Source: Symbiodinium kawagutii
Lineage: Eukaryota > Sar > Dinophyceae > Suessiales > Symbiodiniaceae
Assembly: GCA_009767595.1 (NCBI GenBank)
Contig: VSDK01010248.1
Location: 148,766 to 212,765 of the forward strand
Reading direction: 5' to 3'
DNA length: 64,000 nt
Position numbers and translations under genes: made by a program. The notes under the pieces are model-generated. The model searched no databases and was not told the DNA's origin. It saw only the letters and a list, made by a program, of their open reading frames with translations. Positions 48,701 to 53,366 of the stretch are shown here, in pieces (positions within the stretch are counted from its first letter, which is position 1; every line of letters begins with the position of its first letter).

Positions 48701-50409
48701 GACTACTACAATATAGTGGTTAATGGTGGTTAATGTGATAGATGATAGTGCTTCATGCGATAGATGATGGTGGTTAATAGTGGCAATAATCATAAGTAGT
48801 TGAACTGCTTGAAATGATAGTAATGATGAGAGTTGATCAACCTTGGATAGATGATAGATGATGATGGTGTTTGATAGTGGTAGATTAATTAATGATGATT
48901 TGATAGAAGTTTTTCAAAATAGGGAACCCCCAAATCATCCCCGGCCAGGTTCTCTTGTAGATGATCAATGGGTGATTCTAGGCGTCCGAAAATTTCAGAA
49001 ACACCGTCGATAGTTGATGATATGTTGATGTATCAATATGTTTATTTACACATCATTACTGTAATGATCATTGAATCATTGATCATTAGCCTATCAGTGC
49101 TGAAGTGGTGAATTGTTATGAGGAATGGTTGATCAATACTTAGTATTTGGTTCATGATTGGTGAAGGTCGGTGAATGGTTGAGAACAAGGAGGGGCCCTT
49201 TGCTGTTAGCTGAGCTGGTGAACAAAAATAGGATAAGTCCCAGGTTGATCACTAGTTGGGGATCATTAACCTATTGAAGTTGGTTGACATTGTCTCAACT
49301 ACTGAACTATTGAATGAATTGTTATGAGGAATGGTTGATCATTGATTATTGTCATCTATAACCAGCGCCCATTGTTATCATTGATCATTGTGCACGCAGT
49401 AGTTGTTATCCGTGGTGGCTGGAACTATTGATTCACGATAGTGGACAACAACTATTAATCCCCCATGAATCCCTACTGTAAATGAACCTATTGAAGTTGG
49501 TTAACCCCTCTTAATCGTTGGTTGATCAGTATTAACCCCTTTTGGTGAACTTCCATTAACAACTATTAATCCCCTATTAATCACTATAGTTGACCACTTT
49601 ATCCCCGGGGTTAACCCCTATTGATCCCCTATTCCCCTATCCATCGTTGCTTCACAATACTTCAGTGCCTCGCCCTAGGAGTTGCATCGCTTCGACTGGC
49701 CAAGCAAACCTGCCGTTCAGCCGGCCACGAGCCTGGAAGGGTGCTGGAGATTGGTTGAGTCAATGGGTCGGCGGTGGTTGCCCTCTGGTGATCAAACATG
49801 GCTGGCTGGAAAATCCACCATCAATGGATGGTTTCCTAGGGTTTTCCAAACAAAATGCTGGATTTTCAATTGCCACATTGGTTCACCAGAGGGTACCCTC
49901 TATGCAAAACTAAGCTGGAAGCAAAGCACCACCATGTGTTAGAGGTAGACAAGGTATCACTCAGGAGGGGAGGGCAGCCTTTTTTAGGCAGCCATAGTCA
50001 ACCATCACTGATCACCATTAACCATCATTCACCATGAATCAATCATCATGAACCGCCATCAATCAACCGTTAATTAACCACCATTAACCACCATTCAGGA
50101 TTATCGTTAACCATCAAAAAGCTAATGAATCCATTAATTGAATTAACCGTCAACCATTTACTGAACTAGCCATCAACCAAGAATTACCACCAACCATCCA
50201 CTCCCTCCACCATTCCAGGTTTTCCCCTTGAACTCCCACGGTTTTTGACCACTATTTCCCAGGTCCCAGGGCTGGCTGTGGTGGATGAAGATGATGGCGC
50301 TTGGATGCTGCCGCTCGTTGGAACCAACCCTCAGTGTTGCCAAGATTCGTGGTACCTCAGGTGCCTAAGGCAGCCTCCAACCACGCTAGTGCCAAGAAAT
50401 GATGGTTAG
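27712..50409 (+). CDS. Class I SAM-dependent methyltransferase gene (Methyltransf_24-like), ten exons recognised
   Basis: Ten short exons join in phase to give the core of a Methyltransf_24-type Rossmann methyltransferase. In order: ...GKCRALE | VGSFIGSSAITTAQ (SAM-binding loop) ...GVV C LDPFTGMVDMW (acidic end of beta 2) ... RIYEMFLANV ... GLPPGIAEVARILVE | IIYLDSAHEAGETLLE (beta 4 region) | AWRLLAAPGVLFGDDWSW (beta 5) | PGVRSDVLSFA | VVDEDDGAWML. This motif order is what the family shows; substrate is unknown. The 5' end and possibly one exon between 48334 and 50263 are missing from the model. Two or more donors are GC. The second intron holds a 9.2-kb LINE. Joining was by eye. Confidence 0.6.
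28164..28439 (-). CDS. Possible minus-strand ORF in a methyltransferase intron
   Basis: A 91-aa frame from ATG 28439 reads MFVQHAMEYPPCNNDVLEKA, then MQVTKMQIRGLPAGSTIARL, and ends Lys/Gln-rich. It is one of few minus-strand frames here that looks protein-like. The + strand frame at 28231-28452 over the same DNA is also open, so one of them is a shadow. No family recognised. Confidence 0.25.
   Translation of the reverse strand: MFVQHAMEYPPCNNDVLEKAMQVTKMQIRGLPAGSTIARLLTPTILILQSLQEDKPVRRVLNAPETHVTTTTQQRRYKSSKNKQQVQLPSP
28795..28886. repeat. 20-bp tandem repeat
   Basis: About four and a half copies of 'accatcaccaaccatcatca', the last one degenerate. It lies in a longer CCAT-orientation block (28720-28960). 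Confidence 0.85.
29172..29544 (+). CDS. Coding-like island, unassigned
   Basis: A 68-codon frame from ATG 29172 (MVQAGAESLACATSQAPKTI, then SAIVVFGFPGTILRLGDIPT) stops at 29378. An overlapping frame continues coding-like to 29544 (SARMPQGLVGWEVRTCSGYP). The minus strand is also open over the first part. It lies in the intron between methyltransferase exons A and B, so it may be a chance frame or a nested exon. Confidence 0.28.
30352..30430 (+). CDS. Methyltransferase gene, exon B (SAM-binding loop)
   Basis: 'atgggcag|G' precedes VGSFIGSSAITTAQVLKSM...GVV in phase 0. With exon A it forms the 'E-V-G-S-F-I-G-S-S' cofactor-binding motif of class I methyltransferases. The donor proposed is GC: T|gccact at 30430/30431. 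The leftover T joins GC of exon C to give Cys, as in the family's 'VVC.D' strand. The frame also continues past the donor to 30597, so the border rests on the phase match. Confidence 0.5.
30537..30812 (+). CDS. Coding-like frame just 3' of exon B, unassigned
   Basis: The frame reads YPNEQFTVDSPYIEVLALKE, then NPALLMLKGAALLYQHTCAY, before a stop at 30810-30812. It is protein-like and shares no motif with the methyltransferase. It may be an alternative exon of the same locus or chance. Confidence 0.28.
   Translation: MVLGYPNEQFTVDSPYIEVLALKEMTRNPALLMLKGAALLYQHTCAYQMRDTCLPWVKSEERRSTVIIIADRSQIYHIPFPNLHSVGNVHL
30963..31059. mobile_element. MITE, family II
   Basis: 97 bp from 'ctggttgggtttttcgac' to 'ggttgaaaccaccaaccag', with the internal 'atagttggttggttgact' segment typical of the family. 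Confidence 0.75.
31318..31332. mobile_element. Left fragment of a family II MITE, split by the LINE
   Basis: 'ctggtggttttaaac' is the left terminal repeat of a family II MITE. The remainder lies at 40553-40645. Put together, the empty site is 108 bp, matching intact copies of 97-107 bp. Confidence 0.8.
31319..31332. repeat. Target-site duplication, left copy (14 bp)
   Basis: 'tggtggttttaaac', identical to 40539-40552, flanks the LINE as expected of target-primed reverse transcription. Confidence 0.8.
31331..31378. repeat. 20-bp direct repeat at the LINE 5' junction, 28-bp period
   Basis: 'actccaatcctcttttcact' occurs at 31331-31350 and again at 31359-31378, separated by 'aggtgtgg'. The second copy is the authentic coding sequence of the LINE; the first abuts the target-site duplication. 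Confidence 0.9.
31355..35164 (+). CDS. LINE ORF1: C5-cytosine methyltransferase + protease-like domain, N-terminally truncated
   Basis: 1269 codons, open already from 31331 at the insertion junction; the first ATG is at 31391. Counting from GTG 31355: motif II/III DSNP...TGD (2-23), motif IV GVSCQPYS with catalytic Cys49, motif VI-like ECV (88), motif VIII PARRSRW (126-131), motif IX HPAELAILSG (253-262) and motif X LGQLATPLQ (279-287). So the whole Dnmt fold is present except motif I, the SAM loop, lost by truncation. Residues 688-748 hold GHWVPF, WDD and SCGALA, spaced like the His-Asp-Cys triad of Ulp1-type cysteine proteases (inference). A Cys cluster, CQCPCWH, lies near 1081. It would methylate cytosine in DNA if intact. 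Confidence 0.88.
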   Translation: MDSNPLFTQQYAMQHAVPTVTGDVNDPETVSKVWALCPHRSGILAGVSCQPYSALGDRRGGQDSRASSLPGVLQAAHWLGSPYILLECVEPAQRDPFVTQEVNQFCQQTGFKKHDIILKLDTIWPARRSRWWCFLLSPLFPDMCIQDFPQSFGLQKINRIISSKMEIPPHELESLLLDDVEKTAFGIDEHGGCQHTLNVHEKMPCALHAWGSQVHACPCKCRSQGLSPQRLQDRGLHGVVILEPSCQQPRHIHPAELAILSGVDPYQEWGSVKFSLCALGQLATPLQSLWMRAHLRFLIDKIQTGQSKVTPFRELAAYMAWLIARAKMIWEPRKIPGELAGLVEAWSPLRTFSMDQLWEMTHWNEARSGLTLAQILDMILQAREHTPLFDFLARERALLQQLEAEQEEVVETSVAVISPTVPFDVTEPALKKLCVRNEIHEITAEVVFSAGVTVQDLIAAETQLHGSSADVTATDEQGCALSPDSLLQCSGYVIPCLGVGAEPVDGESGPLPFLMPSERNDSGESGPLPNLMPCDERKEDRPEDTASDVAQVMRAMPVRVGTSPLVNLDMNSLLNLGGPMPVTHHQLEAMLGQANTVQDRQAILEHQMHVWGDDEIRWHMHRIIQQQSQAEVPENASIKRVFQRVMFVDPLLLHGWVMCGVGEIPAWIEQFDAKAFDCIVMIAPLKGHWVPFVLHVANHTLCVRTWDDQVADHSLMLPVLHAFAITLGLNPFPVITREHRIFISKGSCGALAISFVTHVLFSQRLPMVAEDAKHAHASLRSLFAQELSKYATCVRPWLWCAGAHEQTCRELSTLLAEQGVPPNKCDERAAAAVHAIGLKQVSQALQGKNPWRQLKVIANQVRYQFLMPDELQAKVEERGRGPKKTGKKQTKSFEHDVKLDLDPTKLLVSTGTFEHDGSALNQLQMHQIGPLAEGIILTTPLAAEPYLRANQIVSKCPLALLVLGGVTKGVPLHLAHKEVTVPCRCALDQEPLLLEADLVQIGTGEVTKTKESMLVSVATLDVSTVKFVLYRDEAGDDWSDIAQAPLKYIVSKRPTLTLCTETNCQCPCWHNPAGVETKAAIQDVWRRQFLRQGFKPEKAAEAVMFSVCVRVPSELLMPLLKQSGLDGIYCEPRSLDGKTVAEQFAIVWAPKTPPSELRRLKQTLPDVIGIARNGDRMGLRVFATAASTIHAKLRPDAVFLANGPKKQFVVGPLPYGSDRASISKALTELQWEARALQPVASRESRGNMWLVQAHDDPPQNLFQMSTGKL
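35161..35715 (+). CDS. LINE ORF2: coiled-coil protein
   Basis: Starts at GTG 35161 overlapping the ORF1 stop, or more likely at ATG 35182 (accATGG). The C-terminal two thirds is Gln/Leu-rich with heptad-like spacing (IEQQIEQAVLAKL, IQNLESQVQQIMSKHHALE, LEVSQQNMAAMFESQM), predicting a coiled coil. Coiled-coil proteins between or before the enzymatic ORFs are usual in LINEs, where they bind RNA as trimers (family knowledge); no RNA-binding motif is visible here. Frame intact. Confidence 0.7.
   Translation: MITRHKTMDRDTKATSVRPIASPSTLALCGSAVGSEKNAHDPWQSGQDPTKKDPWQRGSTEKLAIAPPTDSLQRIEQQIEQAVLAKLPATTPEVTERIQNLESQVQQIMSKHHALETHVRDADARQSNQLTSLQHQLNHQGQQLQGVQGALEVSQQNMAAMFESQMSQIRGLLSKRTIGDSSME
35746..38412 (+). 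pseudogene. LINE ORF3: AP endonuclease and broken reverse transcriptase
   Basis: Starts ATG 35746. After a hydrophobic N-terminus (residues 4-34) and GEASHPGP (76-83) comes an AP-endonuclease domain: GTFNPSGLNG (91), ISETHL (117), GGDFN (245-249), RIDFLY, SDHHALSG (near 315), all catalytic signatures present. The reverse transcriptase has GLDGVKVGDL, FRPITIL and motif A GIVADIQKAFNHL. It then jumps from HFDVPAP to TYVADW: motif B and neighbouring residues are missing, and the Y-x-D-D box reads YVAD. The frame is lost around 38385 and stops at 38410-38412. It nicks DNA and copies RNA in active relatives. Confidence 0.9.
38385..38873 (+). pseudogene. LINE RT thumb/C-terminal fragment, shifted frame
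   Basis: Continues ORF3 in another frame. LQLDRAKTYTWAM directly follows the RT palm in related LINEs, and GAHVQLTLQHTNRAL and KVRAIRMAAWPKGLHGIA follow. An ATG at 38439 is incidental. Similarity passes back to the next frame near 38775-38785, a second frameshift. Confidence 0.8.
38777..40465 (+). pseudogene. LINE C-terminal part: zinc-binding-like motif and RNase H
   Basis: A 562-codon frame cut off from the RT by the upstream frameshift. Residues 94-110 show CKFC...HRFWQC, a C-x2-C...H-x4-C cluster like that downstream of LINE RTs. RNase H follows with all four acidic residues in order: IYTDGS (D179), FRAELYAV (E224), IYTDNRAVV (D247) and ANSFAD (D316). Beyond about 340 the protein has no motif I recognise (VEFWHTDGELPFKIRT to DAGFVVP). 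It degrades the RNA of the RNA/DNA hybrid in active relatives. Stop TAA 40463-40465. Confidence 0.88.
40539..40552. repeat. Target-site duplication, right copy (14 bp)
   Basis: 'tggtggttttaaac', identical to 31319-31332, immediately after the A-rich LINE 3' end 'aatggaaaa'. Confidence 0.8.
40553..40645. mobile_element. Right fragment of the family II MITE split by the LINE
   Basis: Contains 'acggttggttggctcactt' and ends 'ggttacaatcaccaaccag', the family II internal and right terminal sequences. Confidence 0.75.
40900..41040. repeat. CCATCAT degenerate block before exon C
   Basis: 'aaccatcatgatccatcact', 'caccatcatgatcc' and 'taaccaaccaccatgg': CCAT orientation, at the 3' end of the methyltransferase B-C intron. 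Confidence 0.65.
41103..41156 (+). CDS. Methyltransferase gene, exon C
   Basis: 'gccaccaag|G' with a 2-nt leading phase gives (C)LDPFTGMVDMWVDRKAR. This matches the family's segment after the second beta strand ('D.F.G...MW'). The donor proposed is GC (T|gcacgg), leaving one base that pairs with exon D's two leading bases. The frame is open further on both sides (41069-41212), so borders rest on phase and homology. Confidence 0.45.
41220..41485. repeat. GATGATCAGTG/GGTTGATGG degenerate block after exon C
   Basis: 'gatgatgatcagtgatgatc', 'ggtgatgattagtgg' and 'atggttgatggctg', in the orientation opposite to the block at 40900-41040. No coding signal. Confidence 0.65.
42015..42091 (+). CDS. 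Methyltransferase gene, exon D (probable)
   Basis: After 'gtgttcag|GG' the frame reads NPWETLNIRRDEAIREHFGL, then IERQH, with donor CAC|gtggct in phase 0. Phases agree with exons C and E. The sequence itself is in the variable part of the family, so the assignment depends on context. Confidence 0.4.
42926..43026 (+). CDS. Methyltransferase gene, exon E
   Basis: 'cattttcag' precedes MSLLEDGPLLMDEFGHSRIY, then EMFLANVRYSGHQ, ending CAC CAG GA|gtgggg. 'RIYE.FLANV...G' is a typical helix of this methyltransferase family. The two leftover bases GA plus A of exon F give Glu and join SGHQ-E-YVDL. An alternative start after 'ctggag|G' at 42941 would also be in phase. Confidence 0.55.
43430..43538. 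mobile_element. MITE, family I, in a methyltransferase intron
   Basis: Left 'ggtttctcaaattcaagggg', right 'ccctatgccctgagaagcc', spacing about 108 bp. It contains the tacccccagttatc box. Confidence 0.65.
44428..44533. mobile_element. MITE, family II-like
   Basis: 'atggttggtggtttcaacc' at the left and 'gggggttgtaaccaccagt' at the right, with 'tggattggttgacaagcat' inside; diverged from the 15065 copy. Confidence 0.55.
44944..45043. mobile_element. MITE-like element, family I (diverged)
   Basis: 'gtggtttctcaggtgcccct' at the left and 'actatgacttgagcaaccac' at the right form weak inverted ends about 100 bp apart. Confidence 0.5.
45685..45769 (+). CDS. Methyltransferase gene, exon F
   Basis: 'atgtctcgag|A' with one leading base, then YVDLGLPPGIAEVARILVEQ, then GRIDKPPE, donor GAG|gtgggg in phase 0. 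It supplies the strand and helix between FLANV and the YLDSAHE motif in this family. Joins exons E and G without any frame conflict. Confidence 0.58.
46080..46127 (+). CDS. Methyltransferase gene, exon G (IIYLDSAHE motif)
   Basis: A 48-nt micro-exon between 'gactgcag' and GAG|gtgcga, phase 0 both sides: IIYLDSAHEAGETLLE. The strand with D-S/G-x-H-x-x-x-x is a hallmark of Methyltransf_24 proteins, where the Asp and His are thought to sit near the active site (family knowledge). Confidence 0.68.
46830..47520. repeat. AT-rich block dense in palindromes
   Basis: Many copies of 'ttaatgatcattaacaac', 'aactagttaacaacttg' and 'actatccattaatgatcatt'. TTAATGATCATTAA is a perfect 14-bp palindrome and recurs, so the block could form multiple hairpins. 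It forms the 3' part of the intron before exon H. Confidence 0.75.
47542..47603 (+). CDS. Methyltransferase gene, exon H (GDDWSW motif)
   Basis: 'cttgcgag|G' precedes VQEAWRLLAAPGVLFGDDWS in phase 0. The GC donor, TCATG|gcgcgg, leaves two bases that become Trp with exon I. 'W.LL..GG.LFGDD' is the beta-5 signature of the family. The reading frame also continues past the donor, but only the GC splice restores the expected WSWPGV. Confidence 0.68.
47808..47935. mobile_element. MITE-like element, family I (diverged)
   Basis: Left 'tttctcaaaataaggtaccc' with 'acaaatcctcag'; right 'gaataaaggaacccccaag'. The family boxes are recognisable but the inverted repeat is imperfect. Confidence 0.45.
48257..48334 (+). 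CDS. Methyltransferase gene, exon I
   Basis: 'ccgcgctag|G' with one leading base gives PGVRSDVLSFAAQLNQRPLT, then TEERV, ending at a strong donor AT|gtaagc. 'GV..DV..FA' directly after GDDWSW is conserved in the family. An in-frame GT after CGC (48329) is a weaker alternative donor that would join exon J in phase 0. Confidence 0.62.
48345..48900. repeat. GTGGTTAATAGTG degenerate block after exon I
   Basis: 'agtgattaatagtgatga', 'tagtggttaatagtggtta' and variants for over 500 bp, all in the GGTT orientation. Complementary words fill 49990-50220 at the other end of the intron. Confidence 0.75.
49010..49660. other. Intronic repeat-rich DNA, mixed orientation
   Basis: First 'gaatggttgatcaat'-type words, then from about 49440 'attaatcccc', 'gttaacccct' in the opposite orientation. 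The CCAT-type words end at a coding-like island (49680-49740; LHRFDWPSKPAVQPATS after 'cgccctag|G'), which might be a further methyltransferase exon but does not fit the phases cleanly. Confidence 0.4.
49990..50220. repeat. CCATCA/CCATTAACC degenerate block before exon J
   Basis: 'aaccatcactgatcaccatt', 'aaccaccattaaccaccatt' and so on, in the CCAT orientation, ending about 40 bp before the exon J acceptor. Confidence 0.75.
50263..50409 (+). CDS. Methyltransferase gene, exon J (probable C-terminus)
   Basis: 'tatttcccag|G' precedes VPGLAVVDEDDGAWMLPLVG in phase 0. The frame is open for 48 codons to TAG 50407-50409, with GT donors possible at 50352 and 50361. A 'V.VVD.D.GAW.L' strand closes this methyltransferase fold. 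A direct phase-0 link to exon I needs the weaker donor at 48329; otherwise a small exon is missing. Confidence 0.5.
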   Translation, partial: VPGLAVVDEDDGAWMLPLVGTNPQCCQDSWYLRCLRQPPTTLVPRNDG

Positions 50410-50660
50410 TTGATGGTTGTTTGATGATTCATCGGTAATTTGTGATGGTTGATCGATGGTCATTGGATGTTTTTAAATAGGTTTATGAAGGTCAATGGTG
50501 GTGATGATTAATGATTATCAGGTATTCTTAGTGACGAGTAATGGTTGGCAAAGGTTGTGCTGGTTGATACAATGGCTGGTGTTTATGATACTAGATCGTG
50601 CCTGATATTGATTCAGATGCTAGCTAAGAGTTGATGGTGTTGAATGAAGCATTGATGCTA
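50410..50660. repeat. GATGGTTGATGG degenerate block after exon J
   Basis: 'gatggttagttgatggttgt' and 'gatggttgatcgatggtc', in the GGTT orientation, starting at the exon's end. Confidence 0.7.
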
Positions 50661-50696
50661 TCAACATTGGTACTCGGTAGATGGCTAACCTTTCCA

Positions 50697-50812
50697 TTTG
50701 AGGCTTCTTTGTAGAAAAGTCAGCACTCTGGTCAGCACCCTATTAGTGATTAACACATGGTTGGTTGACTGATATTTGTCATATAGGTGTTTCAACCACC
50801 AACCAGTTAGTG
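50697..50812. mobile_element. MITE-like element, family II (diverged)
   Basis: The right half is typical: 'catggttggttgactgatat' and the end 'gtttcaaccaccaaccag'. The left terminal repeat is poorly preserved. Confidence 0.5.
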
Positions 50813-51241
50813 GTTGATAATAAGGCATAATAACCAACAACTAGGGGATATAGATGAACACTCCAAGAGTTCGACTCGTGACTGGTTCTTTGGGAATTTT
50901 CAGTCAGGAAACAATGGATAGTCAAGAAACAGTGTAGGGATCATCACATATAGTGGGCTGGCTAGGAATCAAATTTGTAGATCTAGGTCTTGTCATGTTC
51001 TTCCCCCTTCCCGTACTGCCGCAGTTTCGAGTTCAAAAGTTGCTTCTAAACAGTTTGCCAAGAGCCATATGTCCTATATTGGTTTTCCTACGCATTGATG
51101 TGTTTTCCTGAGTATCTAGTGTAAGTTTTTGTTGGTCTGTATTAGATATCTACATTACAGTATCTATATTAGTTATCCACTGTCAGTTATCCGAAGTACT
51201 TGGATGTGCAGCTGGGGTAGCTGAATGGACCCCTGGAAACC

Positions 51242-51583
51242 ATGATGAGTGACCATTTCCGAGCCGTGGGCGTGCACCTCCAAGTAGACACCCAAAACAA
51301 CAGAAATCAGATGACCATGATCCAAGATGGGATGCTAGCCACATGCACCATGGTGAACCACCGGCTGTGTGACCTGGGTGGCACGGCCGGCCCCGCAGCT
51401 TGGAGAGTCTCTAAATTTGTTGGTTCTCCAACTTCCACACTTTGCCGCAGCCGTTTCTCAGGTTCAAAGAGGCAGCACCGGCAGCCTGATCGGGTCGGCA
51501 GCCTCCGTTCGCATTTCGTAGCTTTGCCTCGGAAAAATGATGCTCGTGCAGCTGCCCGCAGAGTTTTGAGCCTCGAAAGTTAG
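51242..51583 (+). CDS. Candidate ORF/exon, unassigned
   Basis: 113 codons from ATG 51242 (MMSDHFRAVGVHLQVDTQNN, then CDLGGTAGPAAWRVSKFVGS) to a stop at 51581-51583. The C-terminal third is Arg-rich (RKNDARAAARRVLSLES). No domain recognised, and parts may be intronic. Confidence 0.33.
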   Translation: MMSDHFRAVGVHLQVDTQNNRNQMTMIQDGMLATCTMVNHRLCDLGGTAGPAAWRVSKFVGSPTSTLCRSRFSGSKRQHRQPDRVGSLRSHFVALPRKNDARAAARRVLSLES

Positions 51584-51854
51584 TGCTTAGGGGATCTTGT
51601 GAGTTGTCTGAGCATGTACAGGATCCTGAGACTTTTGTGAGTTGTAAGGGTTTGGAGGGTGTTGAGAGTTTAGAGTATCCAGACAGGTTCTCAGAGTTTG
51701 TTTTACATGTTTAACATTTGTTGTGTGGGATTCTGAAAATATCTTGAGTTTCTGAGAGTTGGCCCAGGGTCTGCAAGGATTTTGGAAGTTGATGAGAGTT
51801 GTTTGGGGTGTTCTAATAATTTTAGGAAATTTAATTGCATGCTTTTGCGGGGTC

Positions 51855-52075
51855 CTTGCGCGTTGATGAGAGTTTCTGAGAGTTGCATGAATGTTTGTGA
51901 GGAACCTTGAGCGTTGATGAGAGTTTCTGAGAGTTGCATGAATGTTGTGAGGGTACCTTGAGCGTTGATGAGAGTTTCTAAGAGTTGAATGAATGTTCTG
52001 AGGGTGCCAGTTGATGAGAGTTTCTGAGAGCTCGGGGGGTTCTGAGAGTACCTTGAGAGTTGATGAGAGGAGCCA
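51855..52075. repeat. Minisatellite, 51-52 bp unit
   Basis: Four to five copies of a unit containing 'cgttgatgagagtttctgag', 'agttgcatgaatgttgtgag' and 'cttgag', starting near 51855, 51907, 51958 and 52009. Degenerate 'gagttt/gagagttg' words extend left to 51590. Minus-strand frames here (His/Gln-rich) are repeat translations. Confidence 0.85.
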
Positions 52076-52082
52076 AAGCCAG

Positions 52083-52380
52083 ACGGCGCTGAAGGCCCAC
52101 AATCACAAAGGCGGCTGGAGCAGTTTGGGCGATTTGGGACTTGACTTCCATTCTGCCGCAGCCAACCGCATGTTGACACAGGATGGCACAGGTAGAAAAA
52201 CAGTTGTGGGAACCAACTGCCTTTGCTGGTGCCGGTGGTCTAGTTTACACCCTGTTGGGGTGAGCAATTTTTGGCTGAACCAATCTGCAGCAAATCACAT
52301 TGTGCACGGGAGGTTTGCTCATGTGTGCACAGGGACAAAAACTCGCTGCTGCACTTGCCGGACTTAGAGGCAATTTCAGA
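52083..52380 (+). CDS. Candidate exon pair, unassigned
   Basis: 52083-52191, between 'aaagccag' and ACAG|gtagaa, reads TALKAHNHKGGWSSLGDLGL, then DFHSAAANRMLTQDGT. The single leftover base fits the 2-nt leading phase of an exon after 'aatctgcag' near 52297, which reads NHIVHGRFAHVCTG. No family recognised. Confidence 0.35.
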
Positions 52381-52494
52381 GAGCAGTTCGGATAATGTTT
52401 GGCGCGTGGGTTTTGCAGCCATGCCTGCCTGTGAGACGTTGTTCTTTTCCCAACAGCAAAATTCTTTGGGGTCTCAGCCCATATAGCTTTCGAG

Positions 52495-52580
52495 GTGATC
52501 AGACCTTGCCGCCTTGTTTGGCGGGTTCCGGGATCCAGGGTTCCGGGAACCCAGGGTTCCGGGAACCAGCGGCGGGAAAA
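52495..52580. repeat. Short tandem repeat, about 17 bp
   Basis: 'gggttccgggatccagggttccgggaacccagggttccggg'-type sequence: three to four units built on 'gggttccgggaaccca'. Confidence 0.7.
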
Positions 52581-53326
52581 GGGGTGCCAGTGTCTTGCTC
52601 ACATGAAACAAATTGAAACATTTTCTTATAGCAACTTCCTGATTGCAGAAAGATCCACGAGACTCCGAACTGCATAGCTGCAGACAAACAAATGTTTGCA
52701 CAACTCAAAGCCATTCCGTGGACTGCTTTGATGAACAATCTGTGATGACAAACGCTGCTGGCACATCAATGGGAAAACCTCAAGTTAAAGGTGCACATGA
52801 GTCAATGGGGAGGTGTACAATGACCAAGTTAGTTGACTGTCTCTATGCGCATGCGGTTTAACAGAATGCACCAGAAGCCAGTGTGGCTCTTGCGCAGCCA
52901 TGCTTCATGGCAGATACACTTTGCCCAGGGTGGGACAGGTGCTCACACAGCAACAATTTGCTTCTCTATGCCACTCTCCAATCAATCTTCAAAGGAACCT
53001 ATAGCATGGCTATGTAAAGCTATGTCAAGTAGCATGGATACCTCAATACTTTGCTTGTTCCAGTTAACAAAAAGCAAACTGCTTTGCCACAGAATACCGA
53101 ATCTTATCACACCAACCCGTGTTGGGAATCTAAGTCGGTTTATTTCCATGTGCCATCCTTGCATTCCAATAGGTGTACTTGGATATTACTATGCTAAGTC
53201 GTGACCCCAAAAGGGTGGGTAGGTCATGTTAGGTCATAATCAGTAACCATGGCTTCATGTGACCAGTTACAAGCAGTGGGGGTGTTAACCTCCAAGTAGT
53301 GGTGTTCCCAACCGATCCGCCCGCAG

Positions 53327-53366
53327 GCTATTTGTGACCAAAATCGCTCCTCAGATCACGCGGCAG
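53327..53366 (+). CDS. RRM protein gene 1, exon 1 (RNP2 strand)
   Basis: After 'gcccgcag|G' (or an acceptor further 5', since SGVPNRSARR precedes in frame) the exon reads LFVTKIAPQITRQ, an RNP2-type first beta strand of an RNA recognition motif. Donor GC, CAG|gctggg, phase 0. Confidence 0.5.

Noticed and set aside
51587..52179. Minus-strand His/Gln/Ser-rich frames (171 and 158 aa)
   Set aside because: They repeat with the minisatellite period and have no other support.
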